From positions 199,832-263,831 of the forward strand of contig CAYVRJ010000003.1 of the NCBI GenBank assembly GCA_964453645.1: a DNA stretch of 64,000 nucleotides, given 5' to 3'. The notes under the pieces are model-generated. The model was not told the origin of the DNA, searched no databases, and was given only the letters and a program-made list of their open reading frames with translations. The position numbers and the translations under genes are program-made. Numbering within the stretch: position 1 is the first letter of the stretch; every line of letters starts with the position of its first letter. The stretch comes from CAYVRJ01 sp964453645. GTDB taxonomy: Bacteria; Bacillota; Clostridia; Christensenellales; JAWKQI01. Below, piece after piece: positions 52,115-59,795 of the stretch.

Positions 52115-52905
52115 GTGAAACAATTAAATTCACCCCTCTGTTTTCCGGTTCTTCGGGAAACTGTGTGTTTGTCCGTGCGGGAAAGACCTGTCTTTTAATC
52201 GATGCAGGGTGTGCGGGCAGTGCCATACTGGAGGGTGTGTGTGCCATTGGGGAATGTCCTGGGGATTTGAACGCCATCCTCATCACCCACGAACACTCGG
52301 ATCACATTAAAGGTGCGGGAATCCTCTCGAGAAAACTAGATATTCCCATCTATGCCAACGAAGAGACATGGTCGGCCATGGAAGAGAAATTGGGATGTGT
52401 GAAGAGCAAAAACATTTGTATCACCGGAGATGGGTTTTATTTTGGAAGTGTGGAGATTGTTCCCTTTAAAACGCCCCACGACAGTGCGCACTCTCAGGGG
52501 TATCGGTTGTTTTGCAAGGGCAGGAGCGTTGCAGTTGCCACGGACCTTGGGCATTTTCCCCAAAGCGTGTTTACGGCACTAAAGGGTACAGACTTAATCT
52601 TGCTGGAGTCCAATCACGATATAGAAATGCTGCGGCTCTCCAGTTATCCCATGAAGCTCAAACGCAGAATTCTTTCAAAACATGGGCACTTGTCCAATGA
52701 AAGTGCTGCGTATGCGTCCTTGGAGTTAATTAAAAGCGGAGTGAGGGGTATTGTGCTGGGTCACTTGAGCAAGGAGAACAACACGGAGGAATTGGCGTAT
52801 ACAACGGTTTTGGCGCACCTGGAACGAGAAGGTGTGATGGTGGGCAGAGACGTTGCCCTCTCCATTGCCTTTCGGGATCGTTTGAGCGGAAACTTTTTTG
52901 TGTGA
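52111..52905 (+). CDS. MBL-fold metallo-hydrolase (WalJ/YycJ-like)
   Basis: 264 residues from the ATG at 52111; the frame is open further upstream but inside corA. The metallo-beta-lactamase motif THEHSDHIKG is near residue 62, followed by HDSAHSQGY, TDLGHFP, LLESNHD, and the final GHLSKENN. It opens FTPLFSGSSGNCVFV as in YycJ/WalJ, implicated in coordination of cell division and DNA metabolism in Firmicutes. No walRK genes are adjacent here. It is likely an exo- or endonuclease-type phosphoesterase. Confidence 0.9.
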   Translation: MSETIKFTPLFSGSSGNCVFVRAGKTCLLIDAGCAGSAILEGVCAIGECPGDLNAILITHEHSDHIKGAGILSRKLDIPIYANEETWSAMEEKLGCVKSKNICITGDGFYFGSVEIVPFKTPHDSAHSQGYRLFCKGRSVAVATDLGHFPQSVFTALKGTDLILLESNHDIEMLRLSSYPMKLKRRILSKHGHLSNESAAYASLELIKSGVRGIVLGHLSKENNTEELAYTTVLAHLEREGVMVGRDVALSIAFRDRLSGNFFV

Positions 52906-52917
52906 AAGGATAGATCA

Positions 52918-53859
52918 TTGAACGAAACATTACAAAGGGGAGAGCGATTCAATCAAAAACATGCGAATCTTGTTTTGATGCTGTTTGTGCTGTCGGGAAT
53001 TGCAGCCAGTGTCCTTGTCACCATTTTAAGCCTCATAGATGCACAGACATTTTCTGAATTCTCCACTGCATTTGGAATATTTTTAGAAGTTGCCTTGTAT
53101 TTATTCTTGTGTGCCGTGGTGTTTCGGTTTCGGGTGGACATTAAAACTTCCCTGTCCCTGAACTGGTTTAACATCAAGGAATTCCTGCTGATGGTCTTGG
53201 CGACTTTGCTCGTCTATATCACTGCGGCAATATTTGGATACATCGCACAAGTCATCTTTAGTTCCTTGGGTGGAGAAGTGATCGTACCGCCTGGCATTGA
53301 GGAACTGTTAAACAGCCCAGTGTGGCTTTCGGTTTTTGCACTGTGTGTTGTGGCACCCGTGTTTGAGGAATTCTTTTTCCGGGGTGTGATATTGGGGGGG
53401 TACACCGCCCGGTACGGGATAGTAAAAGCATCTGTGTTTTCAGGATTGCTGTTTGCATTGATGCACGCATATTTCCCCTCAGTTATTGCTATTATTCCAG
53501 TGGGTATTGTTTTTGGCTTGATGGTGGGGTATTCCGGAAGTATATTTTTGGGCGTATTGGCGCATGGGATATACAATGCATTGGCATACACCCAATTGAT
53601 TGACGATGTCTTGGACTTACCCGTGCACCTCTTTGAAGGGCAGTTGGGCGAATCCCTCACCCTTTTATGGATGCTTATACTGTTGCCCGTTTGCGTATTT
53701 GGATTGATCTTTATTATCAATTACTTTAAGAAACATGCAAGACAGACTGCGTCTATCACTACGGCACGAACATCCGATAGGGGAACGGTGTTCTTTGTGT
53801 TGGCAATTGTGATCCTTGGGATCGAGTCCCTGCTCTATACCTATATGTACCTGTGGTAA
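52918..53859 (+). CDS. CPBP family intramembrane glutamic endopeptidase
   Basis: 313 residues from a TTG behind GAAAGGATAG. About eight membrane helices. The CAAX/CPBP motif EEFFFRGVI has Glu150, Glu151 and Arg155. Motif 2 is in LLFALMHAYFPS with the His, and motif 3 in FLGVLAHGIYNAL with the second His and Asn. Such proteases process membrane peptides or confer bacteriocin self-immunity; no bacteriocin gene is visible. Part of the corA-walJ-cpbp-rlmH run of closely spaced genes. Confidence 0.9.
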   Translation: MNETLQRGERFNQKHANLVLMLFVLSGIAASVLVTILSLIDAQTFSEFSTAFGIFLEVALYLFLCAVVFRFRVDIKTSLSLNWFNIKEFLLMVLATLLVYITAAIFGYIAQVIFSSLGGEVIVPPGIEELLNSPVWLSVFALCVVAPVFEEFFFRGVILGGYTARYGIVKASVFSGLLFALMHAYFPSVIAIIPVGIVFGLMVGYSGSIFLGVLAHGIYNALAYTQLIDDVLDLPVHLFEGQLGESLTLLWMLILLPVCVFGLIFIINYFKKHARQTASITTARTSDRGTVFFVLAIVILGIESLLYTYMYLW

Positions 53860-53863
53860 CCCT

Positions 53864-54325
53864 ATGCATATTAAAATTGTATGTGTGGGCGGATTGAAGG
53901 AAAATTATTTTAAAATGGCACAAGCTGAGTATTTGAAGCGCATATCCGGCTATGCTAAGGTTGAAGTAGTTGAGGTGGGGGAGAGCAAGTTTAGGGAAAC
54001 GGATCGTGGGAGGGCACAAGAGAGTGAGCAATTAATTGCCAAGGCAAAGGGCTGTGATTATGTAATAGCCTTAAAAAAAGAGGGCAAGGCCATGACCTCC
54101 GAAGAATTTTCTAAACATATTTTACGCTGTAAGCTTGACGGGAAGTCATCTTTTTGTTATATTATTGGAGGTTCTAATGGTTTTACTGAATCAGTGGACA
54201 AGTGCAGTGATTTGGTTTTAAGCTTTTCAGCCATGACAATGCCCCACCAGTTGTTTAGGATTGTGCTGTTGGAGCAAATATACCGTTGTTTTAAAATTGA
54301 GAACAACGAAACATACCATAAGTAA
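53864..54325 (+). CDS. rlmH: 23S rRNA (pseudouridine1915-N3)-methyltransferase
   Basis: 153 residues, normal for RlmH, which methylates pseudouridine 1915 of 23S rRNA using SAM. It is a SPOUT fold, seen as MHIKIVCVGGLKENYF at the start, YVIALKKEGKAMTSEEFS, IIGGSNGFTE, and the knotted C-terminus LSFSAMTMPHQLFRIVLLEQ ending ETYHK. The start at 53864 is 4 bases after the protease stop, with only a weak ribosome site, which suggests coupling. The tRNA-Arg gene begins four bases after its stop. Confidence 0.95.
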   Translation: MHIKIVCVGGLKENYFKMAQAEYLKRISGYAKVEVVEVGESKFRETDRGRAQESEQLIAKAKGCDYVIALKKEGKAMTSEEFSKHILRCKLDGKSSFCYIIGGSNGFTESVDKCSDLVLSFSAMTMPHQLFRIVLLEQIYRCFKIENNETYHK

Positions 54326-54329
54326 ATAT

Positions 54330-54406
54330 GTTGCTGTAGCGAAGCTGGATATCGCAACGGACTCCGACTCCGTAGATCGCAGGTTCAAATCCTGTCAGCA
54401 ACGCCA
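54330..54406 (+). tRNA. tRNA-Arg (anticodon CCG)
   Basis: A complete 77-base cloverleaf can be folded by eye. The acceptor stem GTTGCTG / CAGCAAC (54330-54336 with 54396-54402) is perfect; the D stem is GCGA/TCGC; the anticodon stem is ACGGA/TCCGT with loop CTCCGAC, giving anticodon CCG for CGG codons; the T stem is GCAGG/CCTGT with loop TTCAAAT. G73 is followed by an encoded CCA. It starts four bases after rlmH, on the same strand. Confidence 0.93.
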
Positions 54407-54465
54407 GCAGGCAGAGCCTGCACCCATGTTCGCGAACTAACAAAAATGGTTCGCGAATTTTTTGT
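54407..54465 (+). terminator. Hairpins downstream of the tRNA, including a rho-independent terminator
   Basis: Right after the CCA end is a six-base hairpin GCAGGC-aga-GCCTGC (54407-54421). Then the perfect stem TTCGCGAAC (54429-54437) / GTTCGCGAA (54449-54457) with a T run forms the terminator. Confidence 0.85.
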
Positions 54466-54557
54466 TCCCGCGGAGAGGCTGCATCTTTTTCGTCAGTTTT
54501 AAACACCAGCGTGACGCTGGACTCAATATCGTTAGGGAAGGTTATAAACACGAACCC

Positions 54558-54587
54558 CCCGAAACAACTTCGTTTCAGGTTTTTTTT
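54558..54587 (+). terminator. Weak second terminator-like hairpin
   Basis: CCCGAAAC (54558-54565) and GTTTCAGG (54572-54579) pair with one mismatch, followed by eight T. No plus-strand gene ends just before it; it may be a backup or a remnant. Confidence 0.4.
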
Positions 54588-54643
54588 GTTTTTCTGGAAA
54601 AAAGGTAGCGTTAAGTTCTAGCGCCGCCTTTGCTAAGTTTATG

Positions 54644-55339
54644 TTATGGTGATGGAATCCAAATTGTCAACGTTTCGTTGGCAACAGCATAATCACTCAT
54701 CTCTTGCCCCTTTAATTCGCTATCGTAAAGATAAGCAGTCAACTCAAATTTACATTCAACTGTGGATGTTCCAATAGCGCAAATGTAATCATTAAAATCA
54801 GCACCAGCGTGACCGCTTCCAGCCATATGGAGACCTTTTGGCATAGAGAAGTTGCCTTCCACCCCATAGTAAAGTATATTTTTATCACCCGTATACTCCA
54901 CAAAAACAATAAATTCGGGATGATAATAATCAAATTCATCATTGGAAGTAAAGTAAGTAAACCGAATGTCACCCTTTTGTTCGATCTGCTTTGTATAACC
55001 GGGGTTTTCGTCAATAGAGTATAAGCTGCGGTAATCCGTCATTTCGTTCGGGTCAAAGGATTTATAATCATAAACAGCTCTTATGTATTCTTCCGGCACT
55101 TTTTCGCCACCGGGGTTTAATGCCAGATAGGTGGCAAACCCGGCAAAGACAATGAGCACAACGATAACGCTTAGTGTCAGAAACGCCCAAGGGGAAAGCA
55201 TTTTACGGGGATGTATGTTTTCGCTGTTTAGATGCTGGTTAATTCTGTTTTTGTAGACTGCCCTATATATAACAGTAGCAGCAATGATGATGATAACGGC
55301 AATGGCGATTACTGCCAATATATTGATTAATATGCTCAT
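54644..55339 (-). CDS. Hypothetical membrane protein
   Basis: 231 residues. Two hydrophobic helices at about 3-26 and 50-72 with a short basic loop between, then a C-terminal soluble domain of about 155 residues, probably extracellular (KGDIRFTYFTSNDEFDYYHP, SGHAGADFNDYICAIGTS). AAGGAGACAAAC precedes the ATG. It appears as a single gene between the tRNA terminator and the divergent TetR gene. I do not recognise the family; part of a patch with an accessory feel. Confidence 0.75.
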   Translation of the reverse strand: MSILINILAVIAIAVIIIIAATVIYRAVYKNRINQHLNSENIHPRKMLSPWAFLTLSVIVVLIVFAGFATYLALNPGGEKVPEEYIRAVYDYKSFDPNEMTDYRSLYSIDENPGYTKQIEQKGDIRFTYFTSNDEFDYYHPEFIVFVEYTGDKNILYYGVEGNFSMPKGLHMAGSGHAGADFNDYICAIGTSTVECKFELTAYLYDSELKGQEMSDYAVANETLTIWIPSP

Positions 55340-55564
55340 GTGTTTGTCTCCTTATATGCCCAAATGATCTCTGAAAATATTATAATAACTTCGCGTTACA
55401 TCAACTGTTTGACCATTTGACATTGTTCGTTGAGCAAACATACCAATCCGGACAGCATTTGTTTATTCCTTTTAAATTATGTGAACCGGTTTAGCAACAA
55501 GGATACACCTTGCCACTATGATAAGGTCAAGCTTTAATTTTGAGAAGCGTGCAAACAGATTTCA

Positions 55565-55593
55565 TTGACAAAATTATAACGCTGTTATATAAT
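55565..55593 (+). promoter_or_regulatory. Consensus sigma-A promoter with inner operator-like palindrome
   Basis: TTGACA (55565-55570), 17 bases, TATAAT (55588-55593), exact at all twelve consensus positions. TATAAC-GCT-GTTATA (55575-55589) lies between the boxes and touches the -10; a plausible site for the TetR protein encoded next. Confidence 0.75.
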
Positions 55594-55621
55594 GAAACAA
55601 TATTATAAAGGAACGAAAATT

Positions 55622-56203
55622 ATGGTAAGAGAAACGCAAAAAATGCGCAGTGAGGCATTGCGCCAAACAATACTGGATACTGCGCTGCAAATCGGGCTTG
55701 AGGAAGGGTTTGAAGCGCTCTCCGTACGAAAAATCATAAACCGAATGCAATACTCCACCAGCATCATCTATTATCATTTCAAGAATAAACAGGAAATTAT
55801 AGATGCTTTGGTAGAGTCCGAATCGGCTTGGCTGGCCAAAAAAATCAATAAGGTATTAAGTTTAAACGATCCACTGCCCCAAAAACTTGAAAAAGTATTT
55901 TGGCTGGTTACCCAGGTGGCCGTGAGCGATCCTGAAAAATATAACCTAATCGTGCTTAAGAAATACAGCGACAAACGCGCAGCCAATCCACATTGGTTAA
56001 ATGTTTTGTCCAAAGACTTGGAAGAAGCCATGCAGGCAGGTTACGTGCGCCAAATGGATGCCTATTCTGCTGCCTATTCCATTTGGAGCTCTTTTCTTGG
56101 ATTCCAGTTGATGTTATCGCTGCAAGAAGGGCTGACAGAACAGCGTGTAAAAGAGCTGTTCTCGATTCAAATAAATATACTTCTGAAGGGAATACTTGAA
56201 TAA
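55622..56203 (+). CDS. TetR/AcrR family regulator
   Basis: 193 residues. N-terminal HTH in RQTILDTALQIGLEEGFEAL, SVRKIINRMQYSTSIIYYHF and KNKQEIIDALVE. The C-terminal region resembles the WHG-type ligand domain (PEKYNLIVLKKYSD; SAAYSIWSSFLGFQLMLSLQ). The start at 55622 uses AAAGGAACG; an earlier in-frame ATG overlaps the promoter -10 and cannot be transcribed from it. It likely controls itself and the flavodoxin-type genes that follow. Confidence 0.88.
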   Translation: MVRETQKMRSEALRQTILDTALQIGLEEGFEALSVRKIINRMQYSTSIIYYHFKNKQEIIDALVESESAWLAKKINKVLSLNDPLPQKLEKVFWLVTQVAVSDPEKYNLIVLKKYSDKRAANPHWLNVLSKDLEEAMQAGYVRQMDAYSAAYSIWSSFLGFQLMLSLQEGLTEQRVKELFSIQINILLKGILE

Positions 56204-56206
56204 AAA

Positions 56207-56389
56207 ATGAATAAACACAGCTGCAATACGAAAAAACGAATTTACAAGACAAAAATAGAAAACGTTGATACATTAGAACACCGCAATGGTCTGGGCGGCA
56301 TAGCAGGGAGCATTGTAGCATCCAGGGCAGAGCAAAACACATGGGATGTGGATGCAGTGCCCGGCGGCGCATTTTCCAGCGAACAATAA
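56207..56389 (+). CDS. Small uncharacterised ORF, possibly a remnant
   Basis: 60 residues, 3 bases after the TetR stop and no good ribosome site. The second half (LGGIAGSIVASRAEQNTWDV, then DAVPGGAFSS) is richer in G+C than the first and looks like part of a larger protein. I do not recognise it. It could be a decayed gene between the regulator and the flavodoxin gene. Confidence 0.3.
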   Translation: MNKHSCNTKKRIYKTKIENVDTLEHRNGLGGIAGSIVASRAEQNTWDVDAVPGGAFSSEQ

Positions 56390-56432
56390 AAAGCGCCGTC
56401 AGTAGAGCATTAAAACAAGGAGAATCCGTATC

Positions 56433-56957
56433 ATGATCACTATCATAACAGACGAGACAGTAAAAGAGATTGGTCAGGCCATTGCACAGCAGTTGTCAGG
56501 AACAAAAGACATTTGCCTTTTTTCCATGGATGAGTATGACATAAAACCCTGCTATGCCTGCGATGGATGCGCAACCAAAACATATAAACAATGCGTGGTA
56601 AGGGACGATGCAGATAAAATACTGCCCAGTCTGGCGAACTCACAAACCATTGTTGTAATAACGCCTATCACATTTGGCGGATATTCCTACAAAACAAAGC
56701 GGATCATAGATAAACTGCCACTGATCAGCGACCTGCACTACTATTACAAAAGGGGGGAGCTTGTAAAAAGTCTGAACCCCCAGGGGCTTCAATACTATGC
56801 GCTGGGCATAACGGATGACAATAATGAAAAAGAAAATGAAGTGTTCTCACAATTGGTACACGAGACATTGCAGCTCACAAGCTGGATCGGAAAAGCGATG
56901 ATATTAACAAAAGATTCTGTTGATATCTCGGCTGTCGTAAAGGAGGTGCTGTCATGA
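56433..56957 (+). CDS. Flavodoxin-like NAD(P)H-dependent FMN reductase
   Basis: 174 residues. Shorter at the N-terminus than usual: the phosphate-binding loop (typically near residue 8) is not evident, since the protein starts MITIITDETVKEIGQAIAQQ. KPCYACDGCATKTYKQCVVR and PITFGGYSYKTKRIIDKL match the iron-sulfur-flavoprotein/multimeric flavodoxin WrbA-like group. AAGGAGAATCC precedes the ATG. It overlaps the next, truncated flavodoxin ORF by 4 bases, so the two were an operon under the TetR gene. Confidence 0.75.
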   Translation: MITIITDETVKEIGQAIAQQLSGTKDICLFSMDEYDIKPCYACDGCATKTYKQCVVRDDADKILPSLANSQTIVVITPITFGGYSYKTKRIIDKLPLISDLHYYYKRGELVKSLNPQGLQYYALGITDDNNEKENEVFSQLVHETLQLTSWIGKAMILTKDSVDISAVVKEVLS

Positions 56958-57097
56958 ATGTATTAACGATCAACTTAAGCCCACGCAAAAAAGGAACAAG
57001 TGCTATGCTGCTCGGTTTATGTAGTGATTACCTGCGTAATTGCGAAAATCAAGTAGTGCATATCGATCTTTATAACCATATTTCCTTTGATTTGTAG
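56954..57097 (+). pseudogene. Truncated flavodoxin-like FMN reductase
   Basis: 47 residues starting MNVLTINLSPRKKGTSAML, the canonical first strand and phosphate loop of an NADPH-dependent FMN reductase, then LYNHISFDL and a stop. Full members are about 180-200 residues, so only the first quarter remains. An 11-base inverted repeat begins 12 bases after the stop, and the sequence beyond is non-coding and AT-rich, consistent with a deletion or insertion scar. Confidence 0.7.
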
Positions 57098-57108
57098 CTT
57101 TTTATTAG

Positions 57109-57152
57109 ACAATATGATTCTCGCTAATGAAAATGTCACGTAATCATATTGT
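57109..57152. repeat. Inverted repeat downstream of the truncated gene
   Basis: ACAATATGATT (57109-57119) and AATCATATTGT (57142-57152) are perfect 11-base inverted repeats around 22 bases. It could be a weak terminator or the footprint of a mobile element; TGTCAC motifs recur nearby (57134, 57266). Confidence 0.5.
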
Positions 57153-57595
57153 ACTTGTCCTAACATGTCTATTTACTCAGTTTATCATGTAATAAGCATA
57201 TATTTTTCAATAACTTTTTCTCATTCTAGCCAATTATGGTCACACTATTTTAGATGTGAAATTAATGTCACATTTGTTTGAAAACATTGTCGGAACATGT
57301 TATAATTAATCGGAAGACAATGCGTATTGCATTCCACTTTATCCTTAATATCAATTCTATTAGTACGCGTGACAGGAGAATTATATATGCATAGTTTAAA
57401 TGGCAGAACACACATACGGCAATAATGCCTGAATCATACAAGACAAACGAATAATTAGAGGTGTAGCGAAATGAATAGGCAATAAAACAGTCAACTATTA
57501 CAACCATCTTGGACGCATGGAGAACCAGCTAAACACTAAAGTTGGGAAAGGCACCACTGAGACAGCAAACAAGCAAATGAAAGATGAGGATTAAT
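57153..57595 (+). other. Non-coding stretch and long leader before the chemoreceptor gene
   Basis: No gene is seen in the roughly 500 bases between the truncated flavodoxin and the chemoreceptor. It holds a promoter at 57278-57306 and a leader of about 280 bases with two mini-ORFs (12 codons at 57387 behind AGGAG; 4 codons at 57471 behind GAGGTG). I looked for c-di-GMP, cobalamin and SAM riboswitch cores and found none that is convincing. Confidence 0.5.
57278..57306 (+). promoter_or_regulatory. Sigma-A promoter of the second chemoreceptor
   Basis: TTGAAA (57278-57283), 17 bases, TATAAT (57301-57306); about 290 bases before the coding start. Confidence 0.65.
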
Positions 57596-59698
57596 ATGAA
57601 AAAAGAAAATCGAAAGACAAGCCTTGATAAGAAAATAGCAGTTCCGATAGCCATCGTGGTAACGATAGCCCTGGTCTTTATTGTTGCCGTGCAAATGGTT
57701 ATATCGATTTTGGATTCTGTAAAGATTTCAAAGGAGTATACAGACGAATTAACCGACAATTATGCAAACCAAATCAGTGCTATCATGGTTTCCAAACTCA
57801 AATTAGCCGATGACCTTGCTAATACAATCTCAACATCCATCGAATCTAATATACTAACGCGTGTAGATGCCCTCAAGTTGGTGGAAGGTGCCCTACTAGA
57901 TGATCCAAGTATTGTTGGCATTGGAATTGGGTTTGAACCAAATGCGTTTGACAATGCAGACAGTCAAAACATAGGTAGCAAACACAGTGATACGGCTGGA
58001 CGCTTTGTGCCTTATGTCTATGAAAACAACGGGGTTATGGAAGTGACCACGCTGGAGGGATATGATGATCCCGGTCCCGATGGTTCTTGGTACTCAGTCC
58101 CAAAGCAATCCAAAAAGAATTATGTAACTGCCCCGTATTGGTACGAGGTTGGCAAAGATAAAATTTTAATTACCACCTGCGTTTCTCCCATTATCAGCTC
58201 GTCCGGTCAGTTTTTGGGAATGGTTGGCATCGATGTACCCATAGAAGCCATTAGCCATGCTGCAAAAAACAGAAAAATATTCGATACGGGCATCGTTTTA
58301 TTGCTTGCACCCGATCAAACCTTTGCGTCCTCACCGGAAGGTGCTTTGGATGGTTTGTCTATTAAAGACGTTATGGATCCCGAAATGCTATCGATCACAC
58401 AAAGCGTTTATGCCATTAAACAACCCACTTCGGTATCCACAATGCATGCTATTTGGAAGACGCGAGTGTTAAATACCTTGATGCCCATTACGGTCAGCGA
58501 AAACGAAAGCACATGGGTCATTGTATCTGTTATTCCCGAAAGCGAGATTTATTATGGAGTGGTTCTTGCTTCAATTATAGTCGTTGCCTTGCTAATACTG
58601 AGTATTTTTGCAGTAATTATTATAACCCAGCGAATCACAAGAAAACTTTTAAAACCTTTGCACTATCTAAACGGCATTGTAGATCAAATTGTTACGACAG
58701 GCGACCTATACACCAGCATCGATTCTTCAATGATATCAGATGATGAGGTTGGACAAACACTGGAGTCCGTATCTGATTTAATCAGTCTTATGCAGGAATG
58801 GAGAAGCGTTGTTGAACATGTTGCGGATGGCGATTTTACTACGGAAGTGCACGTTCGTTCAGAACAGGACATTCTAGCAATTTCACTCAGCAAACTTACA
58901 ACGCAGGTATCGCATGCGTTGCAGGAAGTCAAAAATGCGGCCGAACAAATGACATTAAGCTCCAATCAGGTGGCTCAAGGTGCACAAAGTCTTGCCCAAG
59001 GTACTACCGAGCAGGCAGTTACAATCGAAAGTCTATCTTCATCGATTGCCCAGATGCAAATACAATTTGAAGAGACCGGGCGAGATGTTGTTAAAATCAC
59101 GGGTGACACAGATGTCACTGAAACGGATATCAGCAAAGCTGCGGGACAATTGCAGGAACTGATGAACGAGATTCTGGAAGCCAACGCAAAGTCAGCAGAG
59201 ATAAGCAAAATTATTAAGACAATTGAAGATATTGCCTTCCAAACCAATATTCTTGCGCTCAATGCAGCGGTTGAGGCAGCGCGTGCTGGTGAGGCAGGTA
59301 AGGGTTTTGCCGTTGTGGCCGATGAGGTGAGAAATCTGGCCGGAAAATCAGCTGATGCTGCGCGTAGTACTACAATGCTGATAGAAAGTACTGTTGGTAT
59401 CATAGCGAATGTGACAAAAAGTGCTGAAATCACTGTTGATTCAATGGCTTCAATCAACAAAATGACGCAAGTGGTCGCTAAAGACATCCGTGTCATCGCT
59501 AAAACAGTTGAAGACGAGATAGCATCTATGCGGCGGATTGTTGAGGGTGTCGACCAAATATCTACTGTAGTACAGACCAACAGCGCAACCAGTCAGGAAA
59601 GTGCAGCTGCAAGTGAGGAACTTTCCAGCCAGGCAAATATGCTCAAAGGGCTGATATCAAAATTTAAGATAAAGAGGAATGAAGATGAACGACTATAG
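57596..59698 (+). CDS. Methyl-accepting chemotaxis protein with Cache sensor
   Basis: 700 residues from the ATG at 57596 behind GATGAGGA. Membrane helix about 17-40, dCache sensor about 45-315 (DPSIVGIGIGFEPNAFD; GPDGSWYSVPKQSKKNYVTA; FLGMVGIDVPIEAIS), second helix about 325-345, HAMP (TRKLLKPLHYLNGIV), then the signalling domain with EDIAFQTNILALNAAVEAAR and AGKGFAVVADEVRNLAGKSA. The pattern DxxGRFVPYVY-like and YW/YWY contacts in the sensor recall amine/amino-acid Cache domains, but the ligand is not assigned. Sequence differs clearly from the 30.7 kb receptor, so it is not a recent copy. Confidence 0.93.
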   Translation: MKKENRKTSLDKKIAVPIAIVVTIALVFIVAVQMVISILDSVKISKEYTDELTDNYANQISAIMVSKLKLADDLANTISTSIESNILTRVDALKLVEGALLDDPSIVGIGIGFEPNAFDNADSQNIGSKHSDTAGRFVPYVYENNGVMEVTTLEGYDDPGPDGSWYSVPKQSKKNYVTAPYWYEVGKDKILITTCVSPIISSSGQFLGMVGIDVPIEAISHAAKNRKIFDTGIVLLLAPDQTFASSPEGALDGLSIKDVMDPEMLSITQSVYAIKQPTSVSTMHAIWKTRVLNTLMPITVSENESTWVIVSVIPESEIYYGVVLASIIVVALLILSIFAVIIITQRITRKLLKPLHYLNGIVDQIVTTGDLYTSIDSSMISDDEVGQTLESVSDLISLMQEWRSVVEHVADGDFTTEVHVRSEQDILAISLSKLTTQVSHALQEVKNAAEQMTLSSNQVAQGAQSLAQGTTEQAVTIESLSSSIAQMQIQFEETGRDVVKITGDTDVTETDISKAAGQLQELMNEILEANAKSAEISKIIKTIEDIAFQTNILALNAAVEAARAGEAGKGFAVVADEVRNLAGKSADAARSTTMLIESTVGIIANVTKSAEITVDSMASINKMTQVVAKDIRVIAKTVEDEIASMRRIVEGVDQISTVVQTNSATSQESAAASEELSSQANMLKGLISKFKIKRNEDERL

Positions 59699-59795
59699 AG
59701 AAGAAATGCAATTGCAGAAACTCTAAAAGCATCAAATGAGTAGGCAACCGCTATTGATGGGTACCGTGGGTTTAAGGGTTTAACGACAATTCGCT

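Noticed and set aside
54291..54551. Minus-strand ORF containing TGFEPAIYGVG-like sequence
   Set aside because: This is the familiar false protein produced by reading the antisense of a tRNA gene; the tRNA-Arg at 54330-54406 explains it.
57440..57590. c-di-GMP riboswitch before the second chemoreceptor
   Set aside because: A GACGCA-like string is present but the GEMM core and its paired elements are not; listed only as an unexplained leader.
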